A stretch of DNA of 22,295 nt from Planctomycetes bacterium UBA7888. Lineage in GTDB: Bacteria; Planctomycetota; UBA1135. Both the position numbers and the translations under genes were made by a program. The stretch lies in contig DLRM01000055.1 in NCBI GenBank assembly GCA_002500505.1, forward strand, positions 10,599 to 32,893, read 5' to 3'. The notes under the pieces are model-generated. The model was not told the origin of the DNA and searched no databases. It saw only the letters and a program-made list of their open reading frames with translations. The first letter of the stretch is position 1, and each line of letters starts with the position of its first letter. Positions 6,384 to 14,638 of this stretch are shown in pieces.

Positions 6384-7619
6384 CTAAGTATTCCGGAATG
6401 CCAGCGATTCACCGAGAAGAGCATCGTTACGGGGCAGTAAAGGTTTGTCGCCAGCAGTGCGGGCAACCGCCCAGACAAAGAAGCCTAAAAGCCCGACCGC
6501 GGAGCCGATTTCCATCAACCCAATGGGGAGGGTTTCGCTGGAGTATTGAGGCATGATGAGCCAGACCATGTCAATCCAATGCAAGACCATGAGATAGCCT
6601 GCCCAGAAAGTGATGGCGCCCAAATTCCGCTTGGGGTGACGAGAAAGCAAGCCCAAGAAGGGAACTGCAAAGTGGAAAATAACGAGAGCCCAAGTAACTG
6701 GCATCCAGGCGTCGGTGCGACGAATCATGAACCAGCCAGTTTCTTCTGGAATGTTCGCATACCAGATGAGCATGAACTGACTGAATGCGATGTAGGCCCA
6801 GAAAAACACGAAGGCAAACATGAACTTGCCCAAGTCGTGGTAATGCTCCGGGGTAATTGCACTCGTAAGCACCCCGCCATTTTGGAGGCGTCGGCCTGCC
6901 AAGATTAACCAGGCCATGATGACCATGGTGGCGCCGGAAAAATAGTAAACACCAAAAATAGTGCTAAACCACTCAGGAGCCATTGACATGATGATGTCAA
7001 AGGCAGCAAAAGAAGTCGACAACGCAAAAATGATGACCGAAAGGGCAGACCATTTCTTTGCCTTCAGGGTGGGCTTAAAATCAGGGCAATCGTCCTGAAT
7101 CAAGGATTGCTTCAGAAAGAAACGACTCATTCCTGACCACAAAACAATGTAAAAGGCCAATCGGAGAGCAAAGTCGTTGGCGTTCAACCAAGAAACTTTC
7201 TTTGCAACAAGGGCGGCATGTTCACCATGAGGGTGTATCCATGGCCACAATAGACCGCCAAACTCTTCCACGCCATGGTGAGTGAATAGTGGGTAGAAAA
7301 GCGGGACTGCCATCAGGCCAATCCATGGGAAAGCGCCAATAGTGAATTCCGCAATTCGGCGCACGGTCACACTCCAGTGCGCGTTAGTGAGGTGCTGAAT
7401 GATGACAAAGAAAAGGCCACCCAGAGCGATGGAAAGGACCCAGCTAAATGCGGTCAGGTAGCCGAAGAAGAAGCGGCGCATGTGGTCGCCTTCAAGAGCG
7501 CCGAGGGCGCAAGCAATAAGGAGTCCAAGGACTCCGAGGGCGAGGCCATTGCGACCAATCCGGCTCGTTAGAGCTCCGTCGCTAATCTTGTCGTGGATTT
7601 GAGCTGTTTGATGTGCCAT
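6384..7619 (-). CDS. actF: Alternative complex III subunit ActF (NrfD-like quinone-binding membrane subunit)
   Basis: A 411-residue polytopic membrane protein with about ten helices. The segment SFAAFDIIMSMAPEWFSTIF and the following VYYFSGATMV are characteristic of ActF. The tail is polar. ActF is homologous to the NrfD/PsrC quinol-interacting subunits and pairs with ActC in the membrane part of ACIII; it is thought to contribute to the structure and perhaps to proton translocation. The ATG is preceded by GGGAGG at 6 nt and starts 12 nt after the actDE stop. It is the last gene of the ACIII operon and converges on the Rrf2 gene. No strong terminator hairpin is visible in the 25-bp gap. Confidence 0.93.
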   Translation of the reverse strand: MAHQTAQIHDKISDGALTSRIGRNGLALGVLGLLIACALGALEGDHMRRFFFGYLTAFSWVLSIALGGLFFVIIQHLTNAHWSVTVRRIAEFTIGAFPWIGLMAVPLFYPLFTHHGVEEFGGLLWPWIHPHGEHAALVAKKVSWLNANDFALRLAFYIVLWSGMSRFFLKQSLIQDDCPDFKPTLKAKKWSALSVIIFALSTSFAAFDIIMSMAPEWFSTIFGVYYFSGATMVIMAWLILAGRRLQNGGVLTSAITPEHYHDLGKFMFAFVFFWAYIAFSQFMLIWYANIPEETGWFMIRRTDAWMPVTWALVIFHFAVPFLGLLSRHPKRNLGAITFWAGYLMVLHWIDMVWLIMPQYSSETLPIGLMEIGSAVGLLGFFVWAVARTAGDKPLLPRNDALLGESLAFRNT

Positions 7620-7631
7620 GAAAAGCCTCCC

Positions 7632-8795
7632 TTACTTCTGAGCGTGTTGGAGGGCCCTGAGGTAGTAAGCAATCGCCCAGCGATCCTTTGCAGGAATCTG
7701 CTGGCGATAGCCAGGCATCGTGTTAATGCCTTCAGTGATGGAGTTGACAACCTGGCCAAATGGCTGGTCGACAATCCGCTGTTCAGTCAAATTCGTTGGG
7801 GTTACCCAAATCGCTTGACCAGAGAGTGCAAGCTGGGATGCTCGCTGATGAATCGGGCCGTCGCCTCGGCCTGCATAACCATGACAGGTTGCGCAGTAGA
7901 TATCGAAACGCTCGCGGCCACGCTCCATAGTGGCCAATGTTGCAGGAACGGGAAGTTCTGTCACCCAATCTCCGTTATCTTCCTTGCCCGTCATAAACGA
8001 TCCGTGGAAATCTAACTCGCCGCGAGCAACGGTTCCACTGGGGTCCAAACGCATCGCTCGGCCATCTTCAAAGAGAGGGCTTGCTGTTTGGGTTTTATAC
8101 TTCGCCTGGAAATCCATGTTCGGAACTAGGTGAACGCGAGGCGTGGAGGAAGTGCTGTTCCGCGCGGCATAAAGCAGTGCGGGCGGAAGCAGGACCAAGC
8201 TAGTAAACACCCAAGCGAATCGAACAACGCCGGCGGGTAATTTTTCGCTCTCGTCGGGGAGAGGCACGGTTTCCACCGCAATGGCCCCCAAGGACTCAAG
8301 GAACGCTGGTGTTTCTTTGGCGTCAAAAGTGCCATCTGTTCCCTCGACCACAATATAGAAGCGGTCATTACAGGCGCGGCTAAATCGTTTTACTCTGAAA
8401 AGTGGATTAAACCACTTTGGCAAACCATTCAGGGCAAGCATTCCAAAGACCGCGGTCAAGGAAGCAATGAGAACAGTTAATTCAAAAGCAACAGGCGTTG
8501 CCGCTGGTAGCCCGAAAAATGGCTTTCCGGAAATTTTGAATGGGTAGTCCACTGCATTCATCCACCACTGCATGAGGACCGCAATACTCAGCCCGGCAAA
8601 GCCGCCAATTAGGACTAACCAAGGAAGAATCGTGGGCCGAACACCCATTGCATCATCCATACCATGAACGGGGAATGGCGTGTGCACATCCCATTTGCGG
8701 AAGCCTCTGTCTCGGCATTCTTTAGCAGCCGCCACGATGGAATCCACATTGTCAAACTCGGCGAGAGCGCCGTAGAGTTTTTGGTTATTGCTCAT
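7632..8795 (-). CDS. actDE: Alternative complex III ActD-ActE fusion (DUF3341 membrane domain plus monoheme cytochrome c)
   Basis: A 387-residue protein that joins two subunits usually encoded separately. Residues 1-185 are ActD (DUF3341): a soluble alpha/beta start (KLYGALAEFDNVDSIVAAAK), two helices (about 57-76 and 102-122) and a returning soluble segment. A third helix (about 190-211) crosses to the periplasm. Residues about 285-387 form a class I cytochrome c with CATCH at 301-305, Gly-rich GRGDGP and a probable axial Met360 (INTMPGY). In the fusion this third helix replaces the lipid anchor that ActE has in the characterised complexes. The cytochrome domain is the likely electron exit towards the oxidase. 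The start is 2 nt after the actC stop, with GGAGG upstream. Confidence 0.93.
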   Translation of the reverse strand: MSNNQKLYGALAEFDNVDSIVAAAKECRDRGFRKWDVHTPFPVHGMDDAMGVRPTILPWLVLIGGFAGLSIAVLMQWWMNAVDYPFKISGKPFFGLPAATPVAFELTVLIASLTAVFGMLALNGLPKWFNPLFRVKRFSRACNDRFYIVVEGTDGTFDAKETPAFLESLGAIAVETVPLPDESEKLPAGVVRFAWVFTSLVLLPPALLYAARNSTSSTPRVHLVPNMDFQAKYKTQTASPLFEDGRAMRLDPSGTVARGELDFHGSFMTGKEDNGDWVTELPVPATLATMERGRERFDIYCATCHGYAGRGDGPIHQRASQLALSGQAIWVTPTNLTEQRIVDQPFGQVVNSITEGINTMPGYRQQIPAKDRWAIAYYLRALQHAQK

Positions 8796-8797
8796 AA

Positions 8798-10192
8798 TTA
8801 TTCGCCCTCCTCGCCGTGGTGACCTGGGTGCGCCTCTGGCATTACATTCTTGATTTCGCTAATGGCTATCACTGGAAGATAACGGCAGAACAACAAGAAC
8901 AGGGTGAAGAACAATCCGAAACTTCCCGCGAAGGTAAGGATGTCAATAATGGTTGGCTTGAAGTAGTGCCAGGAGCCAGGAAGGAAATCTCGAGAGAGAG
9001 ACGAAACCGTAATTACAAATCTCTCAAACCACATTCCGACATTGACCAGCACAGCAATAATCCACATTGCCCAAACATTGCGACGTATTTTTTTAAACCA
9101 GAACAGCTGTGGGAAAATCACATTGCAGCTGACCATAATCCAATATGCCCAATAGTAGTTACCGAAGGCGCGGTTGATAAACACAAAGCCTTCATAAGGG
9201 TTTCCTGAGTACCACGAAATAAAGAACTCCATTCCGTAGGCGTATCCAACCATCATGCCTGTGGCCATGATGACTTTGCACATGTTCTCTAGGTGACGCA
9301 TAGTCACCAAATCCTTCAGCCCAAAAAGCTGGCGGGCAGGCACCATGAGGGTGATGACCATTCCAAAACCGGAGAAAATCGCGCCCGCCACGAAGTAAGG
9401 CGGGAAAATGGTTGTGTGCCAACCTGGGAGTTGTGCAGTTGCAAAGTCAAAGGACACCACTGAGTGAACCGAAAGCACCAAAGGCGTTGCAAGGGCAGCA
9501 AGCAAAAGGTACGCCTTTTCGTAGCGATGCCAAGCGCGATTAGAGCCGGTCCAACCCAAGGAAAAGATGCCATAGAGGACTTTGCGAATCTTGGTAACCG
9601 AGCGATCGCGGAAAGTGGCAAGGTCTGGAATCATCCCGATGTACCAGAACAACAAAGAAACTGTTGCATAAGTGCCAACCGCAAAAAGGTCCCAAACCAA
9701 GGGGCTTCGGAAGTTCGGCCACATGTCCATTTGGTTAGGCAAAGGGAACAACCAATAAGCAAACCAGGGGCGGCCCACGTGGATTCCGGGAAACAAGCCC
9801 GCACACATCACCGCAAAAATGGTCATTGCTTCAGCAAATCGATTAATACTTGTTCGCCAATTTTGTCGGAACAAGAACAGCACCGCTGAAATCAGCGTCC
9901 CGGCATGTCCGATGCCAACCCAGAAGACAAAGTTCACAATGGGCCAACCCCAAGCGACGGGTTGGTTGTTTCCCCAAACACCAACACCTTCCCAGAAAAG
10001 GTAGGCCAAGCAACAGCCCAAAGTTCCCAAAAGGGAAAGGGCAATCGTGAAGGCGATGTACCAGGCGCGAGGAGGCTTGCGCTCCGCAACGCCAGCTACA
10101 ATTTCGGTCACTTGGTTGAATTCTGTAGGCCCCTGAACAAGGGCGGGTGGACAGATTTCCTCGGGTAGAGCGGTCGAGGCGAGATTAACCAT
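8798..10192 (-). CDS. actC: Alternative complex III subunit ActC (NrfD-like quinol-binding membrane subunit)
   Basis: A 464-residue NrfD/PsrC-family membrane subunit with about ten helices; residues such as GIGHAGTLISAVLFLFRQNW and FPGIHVGRPWF are typical of ActC. It forms the quinol-oxidising site next to the first Fe-S cluster of ActB. I chose the ATG at 10192 rather than the in-frame ATG at 10228. GGAGGA lies 8 nt upstream of 10192, the actB stop is then overlapped by only 8 nt (ATGGTTAA), and the extra 12 residues (MRPTANTRRKFL) look like read-through of the actB tail. The C-terminus is His/Glu-rich (HPGHHGEEGE). Confidence 0.94.
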   Translation of the reverse strand: MVNLASTALPEEICPPALVQGPTEFNQVTEIVAGVAERKPPRAWYIAFTIALSLLGTLGCCLAYLFWEGVGVWGNNQPVAWGWPIVNFVFWVGIGHAGTLISAVLFLFRQNWRTSINRFAEAMTIFAVMCAGLFPGIHVGRPWFAYWLFPLPNQMDMWPNFRSPLVWDLFAVGTYATVSLLFWYIGMIPDLATFRDRSVTKIRKVLYGIFSLGWTGSNRAWHRYEKAYLLLAALATPLVLSVHSVVSFDFATAQLPGWHTTIFPPYFVAGAIFSGFGMVITLMVPARQLFGLKDLVTMRHLENMCKVIMATGMMVGYAYGMEFFISWYSGNPYEGFVFINRAFGNYYWAYWIMVSCNVIFPQLFWFKKIRRNVWAMWIIAVLVNVGMWFERFVITVSSLSRDFLPGSWHYFKPTIIDILTFAGSFGLFFTLFLLFCRYLPVIAISEIKNVMPEAHPGHHGEEGE

Positions 10193-13100
10193 GAGAAACT
10201 TCCTCCTGGTGTTCGCCGTGGGTCGCACCTGTTGTGTGCTCAGAAGATTTCACTGCGAGTGATGGGTGTGGATTGCGGATTGGCGCCATGTAACGGGTGC
10301 GAGTATCCAAATTGAGCTCCCCTAGCAGCTCATAAGTTCTAGGGTTTTCGAAGGCCTTGCTCACAGCACTCCCCTTTTGGTTCAAGTCGCCAAAGGCAAT
10401 GGCTTGCGTTGGGCAAACTTGCACGCATGCCGGTGCGATTTCCCCATCGCGAATCTCGCGATCTTCGTTGTCGGCCTCAATCCGTGCAATTTGGATGCGC
10501 TGTACGCAATAGGTGCACTTCTCCATGACGCCGCGGCTCCGCACTGTCACTTCAGGGTTGTTGACCATCTTGAGAACTTCGTTGCCTTCTTCTTGGAAGG
10601 CCTCGGAGTAAAGGTGGTAGTTAAAGCGACGAACTTTATAAGGGCAGTTGTTCGCGCAGTATCGAGTGCCGACACAGCGATTGTAAATCATGTCGTTGAG
10701 GCCTTCGCTTGTGTGCGTCGTCGCCGCAACTGGACAAACCTGTTCACAAGGAGCCATTTCGCAATGGTGGCACGAAACGGGCTGGCTCGAAACTTGGGGA
10801 TCTTCAATCGGACCACTGAAGTAGCGGTCCATTCGAATCCAGTGGAGCTCTCGACCCATGGAAACCTGCTTCTTGCCAACCACAGCAATATTGTTTTCGG
10901 ATTGACAAGCAATTGTGCAACCTGCGCAACCAGTGCAGGCTGCAAGGTCAATGCTTAGACCCCACTTGTGCACATTTTCATACTTTCGCTCCTCCCACAT
11001 GGAGTTGAGCGGAGGATGGTGCACGCGGTGTTGAGCAAAATCAGGATGGCTTTCGTACTCAGAAAGGTCACCTTCCCGAATCAAGTCACCTAAGCGGTCT
11101 TCGCGACCCAAGGCGCCTATTTCGTCAATGATGTGGTGGTCCTGAGTGGAGACCAAAGAGTAGGTCGCACCCGTAGCCGAAACCGTGGCCGCTGGTATGT
11201 GGTACTGAGCCAGAGAAGACCGAAGTTTGTAGGTGTCAAAACCAACAGAATCCACATTTTGCTCAGCCATGTCATCGGCAATACCTGCAATGCCGGCGAT
11301 TTGGCCTGCGGCAACACGACCATAACCGAGAGGCAAAGTCACTGAGCCTGCAGCGTGACCGGGCATGACATAAACAGGAAGCTCAAGGCTTCTGCCTTCA
11401 ACCTCAATGCGCACCATGGACTCATGAGAAACGCCAAGTTCATCAGCGGTTGCAGCACTCATCAATGCGGCATTGTCCCAGACAATTTTTGTCATGGGGT
11501 CTGGCAATTCTTGGAGCCAGCCACTGTTTGCAAATCGCCCATCGTAAACCGAACCATCGGCAACGAAATTCACTTCCATCTTTCCGGGGTGAATTGAAAG
11601 TTGGCTGTCGGAAAAGCTAATTGCCGGAAGCTTCTTGGGAGAAACTTTTATCGCAGGCCAACTAGAGCTTGGGACAAAACCATCGTGAACCATTTGGCGC
11701 CAATCGCCACGGTCAGCGTTGGACTGACGGACAAGCTCTTCGCCTTTGCGCCATTTCCCAAGGCTCACATACTCGGCGAGCTCCAAATCAGACTTTCCGC
11801 CCCAAATGGGCTCCATCAAAGGCTGGCGCAAGGAAATCACGCCATCCCAAGTTCGTGCATCTCCCCAAGACTCCAGCCAGTGGGCGCGAGGGAGATGCCA
11901 GTTGCAAGCAAGAGAAGTCTCGTCGCGGTAAAGCGAAAGATGAATGGAACTCTCGGCTTTAGAAAGCGCCTCAGAGAAATTGAGGTCGGCAGGCGCGTTG
12001 TAGACGGGATTGCCACCCAAGATGACGAGTTGTTTCACAGCGCCGCGGTTCAATAAATCAACAAGCCCGCGGATATCGCCGGTGTTATTGGATTGGGCTG
12101 CGGGAATGTAGCGAACGGTTTTGTCGCTATTACCAAGGGCAACGTTGAGTCGCTGGGCGCGAGCGTGAACTTCTTTCGGCTGGGAGGCGCCTACCGTAAT
12201 GACACTTTTCCCTTGGTTGCTTGAAAGGTCTGAAGCTAGAGCTTTTAGAAAATGCGAAGGTTTGTCCTCAGAAAGGAATCCGCCATGCGGGGCTCTATTG
12301 GCATCCTCATCTCCTCCAGGAACTTGGAGGCCATGGTGCTGAATTAGTTCGGCTTCTAGGGCTGCCAAAAACGGTCCAACTTGTCCTGAGCGCAGTGGGA
12401 GTCGGTGGTCCGCATTAGCGCCAGTCAAACTAAAGTTAGATTCAACCGCATAAAGGCGATTCATCGGTCCGTCTTCGGGGCGACGGCCTTTCCCAAAGCC
12501 AAGCGAGTGGCGCAAGCGATCTGGATGACCTTGCAAAGGGTCGCCATCCAAAGAAAGAATGATTTGAGCCTTTTCGAGACTGTAGACCGGGCGTAACAAA
12601 GACCCGAATGCTAGTTGGCAGCCAAAAGTCTCGCTGTCTCGATGAACTGGTTCCCAAGTAAGCCAAGTGGCACTGGGCATGAGGGACTTCATGCGACTCC
12701 GCACATCTTTCATGGTTGGCGAAGACGTTGCCTCAGAAAGAATGACCAATCCTTTGCCGTTTGTCTTGCGGAGTTTCTGGAAAATCGGGCGAGACCACTC
12801 GGTAAAGGAAGCCCAATCACTCTCACTTTCAACTCCGTCGGCATAAGAAGCAACACTGCGACTCCGGTCGGGGTCGTACATTTCCAATGTTGCCGCCTGC
12901 GCATATTGAGTTGACGCACCCCCAGGATTGGAAGGGTGGCCTGGGTTACCCTCAACTTTAATGGGACGACCGTCGTAACTCGAAACTACAGTCGGTTGAG
13001 CGACGCCGCCAATTTCAAAAGAAGAGGCAAAGAAACGCGGCTTCCCTGGAATACGGCCTTCGGGACGTTCGGTGAAAGGAAGAATGGTTTCTTCTTTCCA

Positions 13101-13301
13101 GTAACAACTGGAAGCGCTTGCGAGGGCAACCGAGGCGCCAGCAAGTTGTAGAAAGCGGCGGCGGGAAGAAGAAGACCAGTCCTCTTCAATCCCGGCAGGA
13201 AATTCCTTCGATGCCATTTCCTGAAACTCGGGTGTTTGCTCGAGATCGTTCAGGCTACGCCAATATTTTTTTATTTCTTCAGATCTTTTTAGCGATGACA
13301 T
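10185..13301 (-). CDS. actB: Alternative complex III subunit ActB (molybdopterin-oxidoreductase-like plus ferredoxin domains)
   Basis: The large peripheral subunit, about 1038 residues from the ATG at 13301. That start has AGAGGA 9 nt upstream and gives the standard ActB N-terminus (SEEIKKYWRSLNDLEQTPEF). The open frame extends 74 codons further to 13523, but that part only shadows actA. A Tat-type motif, SRRRFLQL at 46-53, is followed by a hydrophobic stretch ending in SSC. The middle part resembles molybdopterin oxidoreductases, but ActB proteins carry no Mo cofactor. The C-terminal region (about 787-970) has four cubane motifs: CTGCAGCTIAC, CHHCEMAPCEQVCP, CVGTRYCANNCP, and CTYC with CVQVCP. 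In the family these hold three 4Fe-4S clusters and one 3Fe-4S. It passes electrons from ActC to the hemes. Confidence 0.95.
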   Translation of the reverse strand: MSSLKRSEEIKKYWRSLNDLEQTPEFQEMASKEFPAGIEEDWSSSSRRRFLQLAGASVALASASSCYWKEETILPFTERPEGRIPGKPRFFASSFEIGGVAQPTVVSSYDGRPIKVEGNPGHPSNPGGASTQYAQAATLEMYDPDRSRSVASYADGVESESDWASFTEWSRPIFQKLRKTNGKGLVILSEATSSPTMKDVRSRMKSLMPSATWLTWEPVHRDSETFGCQLAFGSLLRPVYSLEKAQIILSLDGDPLQGHPDRLRHSLGFGKGRRPEDGPMNRLYAVESNFSLTGANADHRLPLRSGQVGPFLAALEAELIQHHGLQVPGGDEDANRAPHGGFLSEDKPSHFLKALASDLSSNQGKSVITVGASQPKEVHARAQRLNVALGNSDKTVRYIPAAQSNNTGDIRGLVDLLNRGAVKQLVILGGNPVYNAPADLNFSEALSKAESSIHLSLYRDETSLACNWHLPRAHWLESWGDARTWDGVISLRQPLMEPIWGGKSDLELAEYVSLGKWRKGEELVRQSNADRGDWRQMVHDGFVPSSSWPAIKVSPKKLPAISFSDSQLSIHPGKMEVNFVADGSVYDGRFANSGWLQELPDPMTKIVWDNAALMSAATADELGVSHESMVRIEVEGRSLELPVYVMPGHAAGSVTLPLGYGRVAAGQIAGIAGIADDMAEQNVDSVGFDTYKLRSSLAQYHIPAATVSATGATYSLVSTQDHHIIDEIGALGREDRLGDLIREGDLSEYESHPDFAQHRVHHPPLNSMWEERKYENVHKWGLSIDLAACTGCAGCTIACQSENNIAVVGKKQVSMGRELHWIRMDRYFSGPIEDPQVSSQPVSCHHCEMAPCEQVCPVAATTHTSEGLNDMIYNRCVGTRYCANNCPYKVRRFNYHLYSEAFQEEGNEVLKMVNNPEVTVRSRGVMEKCTYCVQRIQIARIEADNEDREIRDGEIAPACVQVCPTQAIAFGDLNQKGSAVSKAFENPRTYELLGELNLDTRTRYMAPIRNPHPSLAVKSSEHTTGATHGEHQEEVSHG

Positions 13302-13939
13302 GCCGAACAATCCTCTCGCGGGTTTATGTCGTGCGCCTTGCGAAGTTTGGCGCCTAGCTCTTCTCGGTTTTCTTCCGTTTCCCAACCTAGATCTGTAATC
13401 AAATCCTTGGGGCGTAACTGAGGCTCTGGGTGGCGATGACAATCCAAGCACCAGCCCATTGCGAGGGGCTCTACTTGTTTCACTTGGTCCATGGTGTCTA
13501 CGCGGCCATGGCACTCCACGCAAGACACCCCCTTGTTCACATGAGCACTGTGGTCAAAGTAAACATAGTCCGGCAGGTCGTGCACGCGCATCCACTCAAT
13601 GGGGTCACCGGTCTCAACACTTTCCCGTAATGGCTCCAACGCAATGCTTTCGGCATGAATTCGCTCATGGCAATTCATGCAAACGCTCGAGGGAGGAATC
13701 GAAGCGGAAGCTGACTCTTCGACAGTGATGTGGCAATAACGACAATCCATGCCAAGTTCACCGGCATGAAGTGCGTGACTAAAGGGAATGGGTTGCTCAG
13801 GGGAATAACCAGTGTTCATGGTTTCGGGGGAAGCCCCGTACCACAACAAACCAATTAAATAGACCGGCGCAACCGCAAGACTTAGGCCCATCATGGGCCG
13901 GATCTTGTCAGTCCAGCGAGGGAATTCGAACACGCTCAT
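13289..13939 (-). CDS. actA: Alternative complex III subunit ActA (pentaheme cytochrome c)
   Basis: A 216-residue protein from the ATG at 13939, which has AAAGGA 8 nt upstream. An alternative ATG at 13972 would add 11 residues without a better ribosome site. One N-terminal helix (about 16-36) anchors a periplasmic domain with five CxxCH motifs: CRYCH (66-70), CMNCH (87-91), CVECH (140-144), CLDCH (164-168) and CSACH (211-215). Five hemes is the expected number for ActA. The last heme motif ends one residue before the stop, and its codons overlap the actB start by 13 nt. ActA relays electrons from the ActB clusters to ActE or an external acceptor. Confidence 0.95.
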   Translation of the reverse strand: MSVFEFPRWTDKIRPMMGLSLAVAPVYLIGLLWYGASPETMNTGYSPEQPIPFSHALHAGELGMDCRYCHITVEESASASIPPSSVCMNCHERIHAESIALEPLRESVETGDPIEWMRVHDLPDYVYFDHSAHVNKGVSCVECHGRVDTMDQVKQVEPLAMGWCLDCHRHPEPQLRPKDLITDLGWETEENREELGAKLRKAHDINPREDCSACHR

Positions 13940-14097
13940 GGATAGCGTCCTTTGGGGGTACACCCGGACCATGGCTAGAAGTGGGTAAGGGGGGTAGCCG
14001 CAGTCTCAGGCCGGGTAATTTACAAACTGCCGCCCCCTTAGGGGAGCCTAAATTAGACGGACTCCAAAAAACCGCCCTTAATGAAACTAAGTATCAG
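13940..14097. other. Non-coding spacer between the cytochrome c lipoprotein gene and actA
   Basis: This is the largest gap inside the minus-strand ACIII operon (158 nt). Read on the minus strand it contains an isolated T-run (GGCGGTTTTTTGG) and a short hairpin, CCCC-TAA-GGGG, without a U-tract. There is no convincing terminator or -35/-10 pair. It may hold a processing site or a second promoter that sets different levels for the lipoprotein and actA-F, but I see nothing specific. No tRNA- or riboswitch-like structure was recognised. Confidence 0.35.
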
Positions 14098-14499
14098 TTA
14101 CTCGCCGAAATTGCGAATAATCTGAACCAAACCCGCTACCACTTCGGGCTTGTCAATCAAGTCTTGGCGAGGAGGCATCGAAGCGCTGAGGCCGACAGCT
14201 TGGCCGCCATAAAGGATGGTTTTGGTGAGTTGGGCGTCGGAAACCGAAGTCTGCCATTCTTTGTCTTGGTAGTTTCTCGGCTTGGGCTCTAACGCAACAG
14301 CAGAAGCACCGTCGCCAGTACCTGTCTGGCCATGACAGAGGGAGCAAAAGGCTTTGTAAAGCTTGCGGGACTCTTCAGGAATTGAAGCCTTGGAACTTAC
14401 ATTTTCGCCAGTGGAGACTTGGGCTTCTTCGCCACCACAAGCGGAAACAATAAGCAACACCAGAAGAGCAGATCCAAGGTGGGCGGAGGTTGTTTTCAT
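14098..14499 (-). CDS. Monoheme cytochrome c lipoprotein, first gene of the ACIII operon
   Basis: A 133-residue protein from the ATG at 14499. It has a lipoprotein signal peptide (MKTTSAHLGSALLVLLIVSAC, lipobox VSAC, Cys21), a linker rich in Glu and Ser, and one class I heme c domain with CSLCH at 52-56 and a probable axial Met108 in SASMPPR. Sequence GQTGTGDG after the heme resembles the ActE-type cytochromes. It should be tethered on the periplasmic face of the membrane. As the promoter-proximal gene ahead of actA, it could shuttle electrons from ACIII to the caa3 oxidase, or be an ActE-like extra subunit. An in-frame ATG at 14523 would add MDGGIIVS, which weakens the signal peptide, so I prefer 14499. 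Confidence 0.9.
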   Translation of the reverse strand: MKTTSAHLGSALLVLLIVSACGGEEAQVSTGENVSSKASIPEESRKLYKAFCSLCHGQTGTGDGASAVALEPKPRNYQDKEWQTSVSDAQLTKTILYGGQAVGLSASMPPRQDLIDKPEVVAGLVQIIRNFGE

Positions 14500-14588
14500 A
14501 CTCACGATTATTCCACCATCCAAGATATCTGGAGCTCAAAAACAATGATAAACTTTCTCTTCGCCTTCCCCTGCTCCCACAACACGGG

Positions 14589-14616
14589 TTGCAGGGAATA
14601 TTCGTCATGCTATCCT
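14589..14616 (+). promoter_or_regulatory. Candidate sigma70-type promoter for sdhCAB
   Basis: TTGCAG (14589-14594) and TATCCT (14611-14616) are separated by 16 nt, a fair match to the -35/-10 consensus. The predicted start near 14623 would leave a leader of about 16 nt before the sdhC ATG at 14639. It lies in the 139-bp gap between the divergent ACIII and SDH operons. A matching promoter for the minus-strand operon was not found with any confidence. Confidence 0.4.
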
Positions 14617-14638
14617 TTGCGCCGTTTCGGGGTTTAGC

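Noticed and set aside
6390..6399. Palindrome ATTCCGGAAT at the 3' end of actF as an operator or terminator
   Set aside because: It is inside coding sequence, only 10 bp with no loop, and no second copy was noticed near a promoter.
6026..6478. 150-aa minus-strand frame across the Rrf2 gene and the end of actF
   Set aside because: It overlaps two well-supported genes in other frames and shows no domain.
13302..13523. 74-codon N-terminal extension of ActB (start at 13523)
   Set aside because: It lies entirely within actA in another frame, is Arg/Pro-rich low-quality sequence, and the ATG at 13301 has a good ribosome site and gives the standard ActB N-terminus.
14020..14060. CCCCC-TTA-GGGG hairpin as a terminator between the lipoprotein gene and actA
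   Set aside because: The stem is only 4-5 bp, there is no U-tract, and it would cut the first gene off from its operon.
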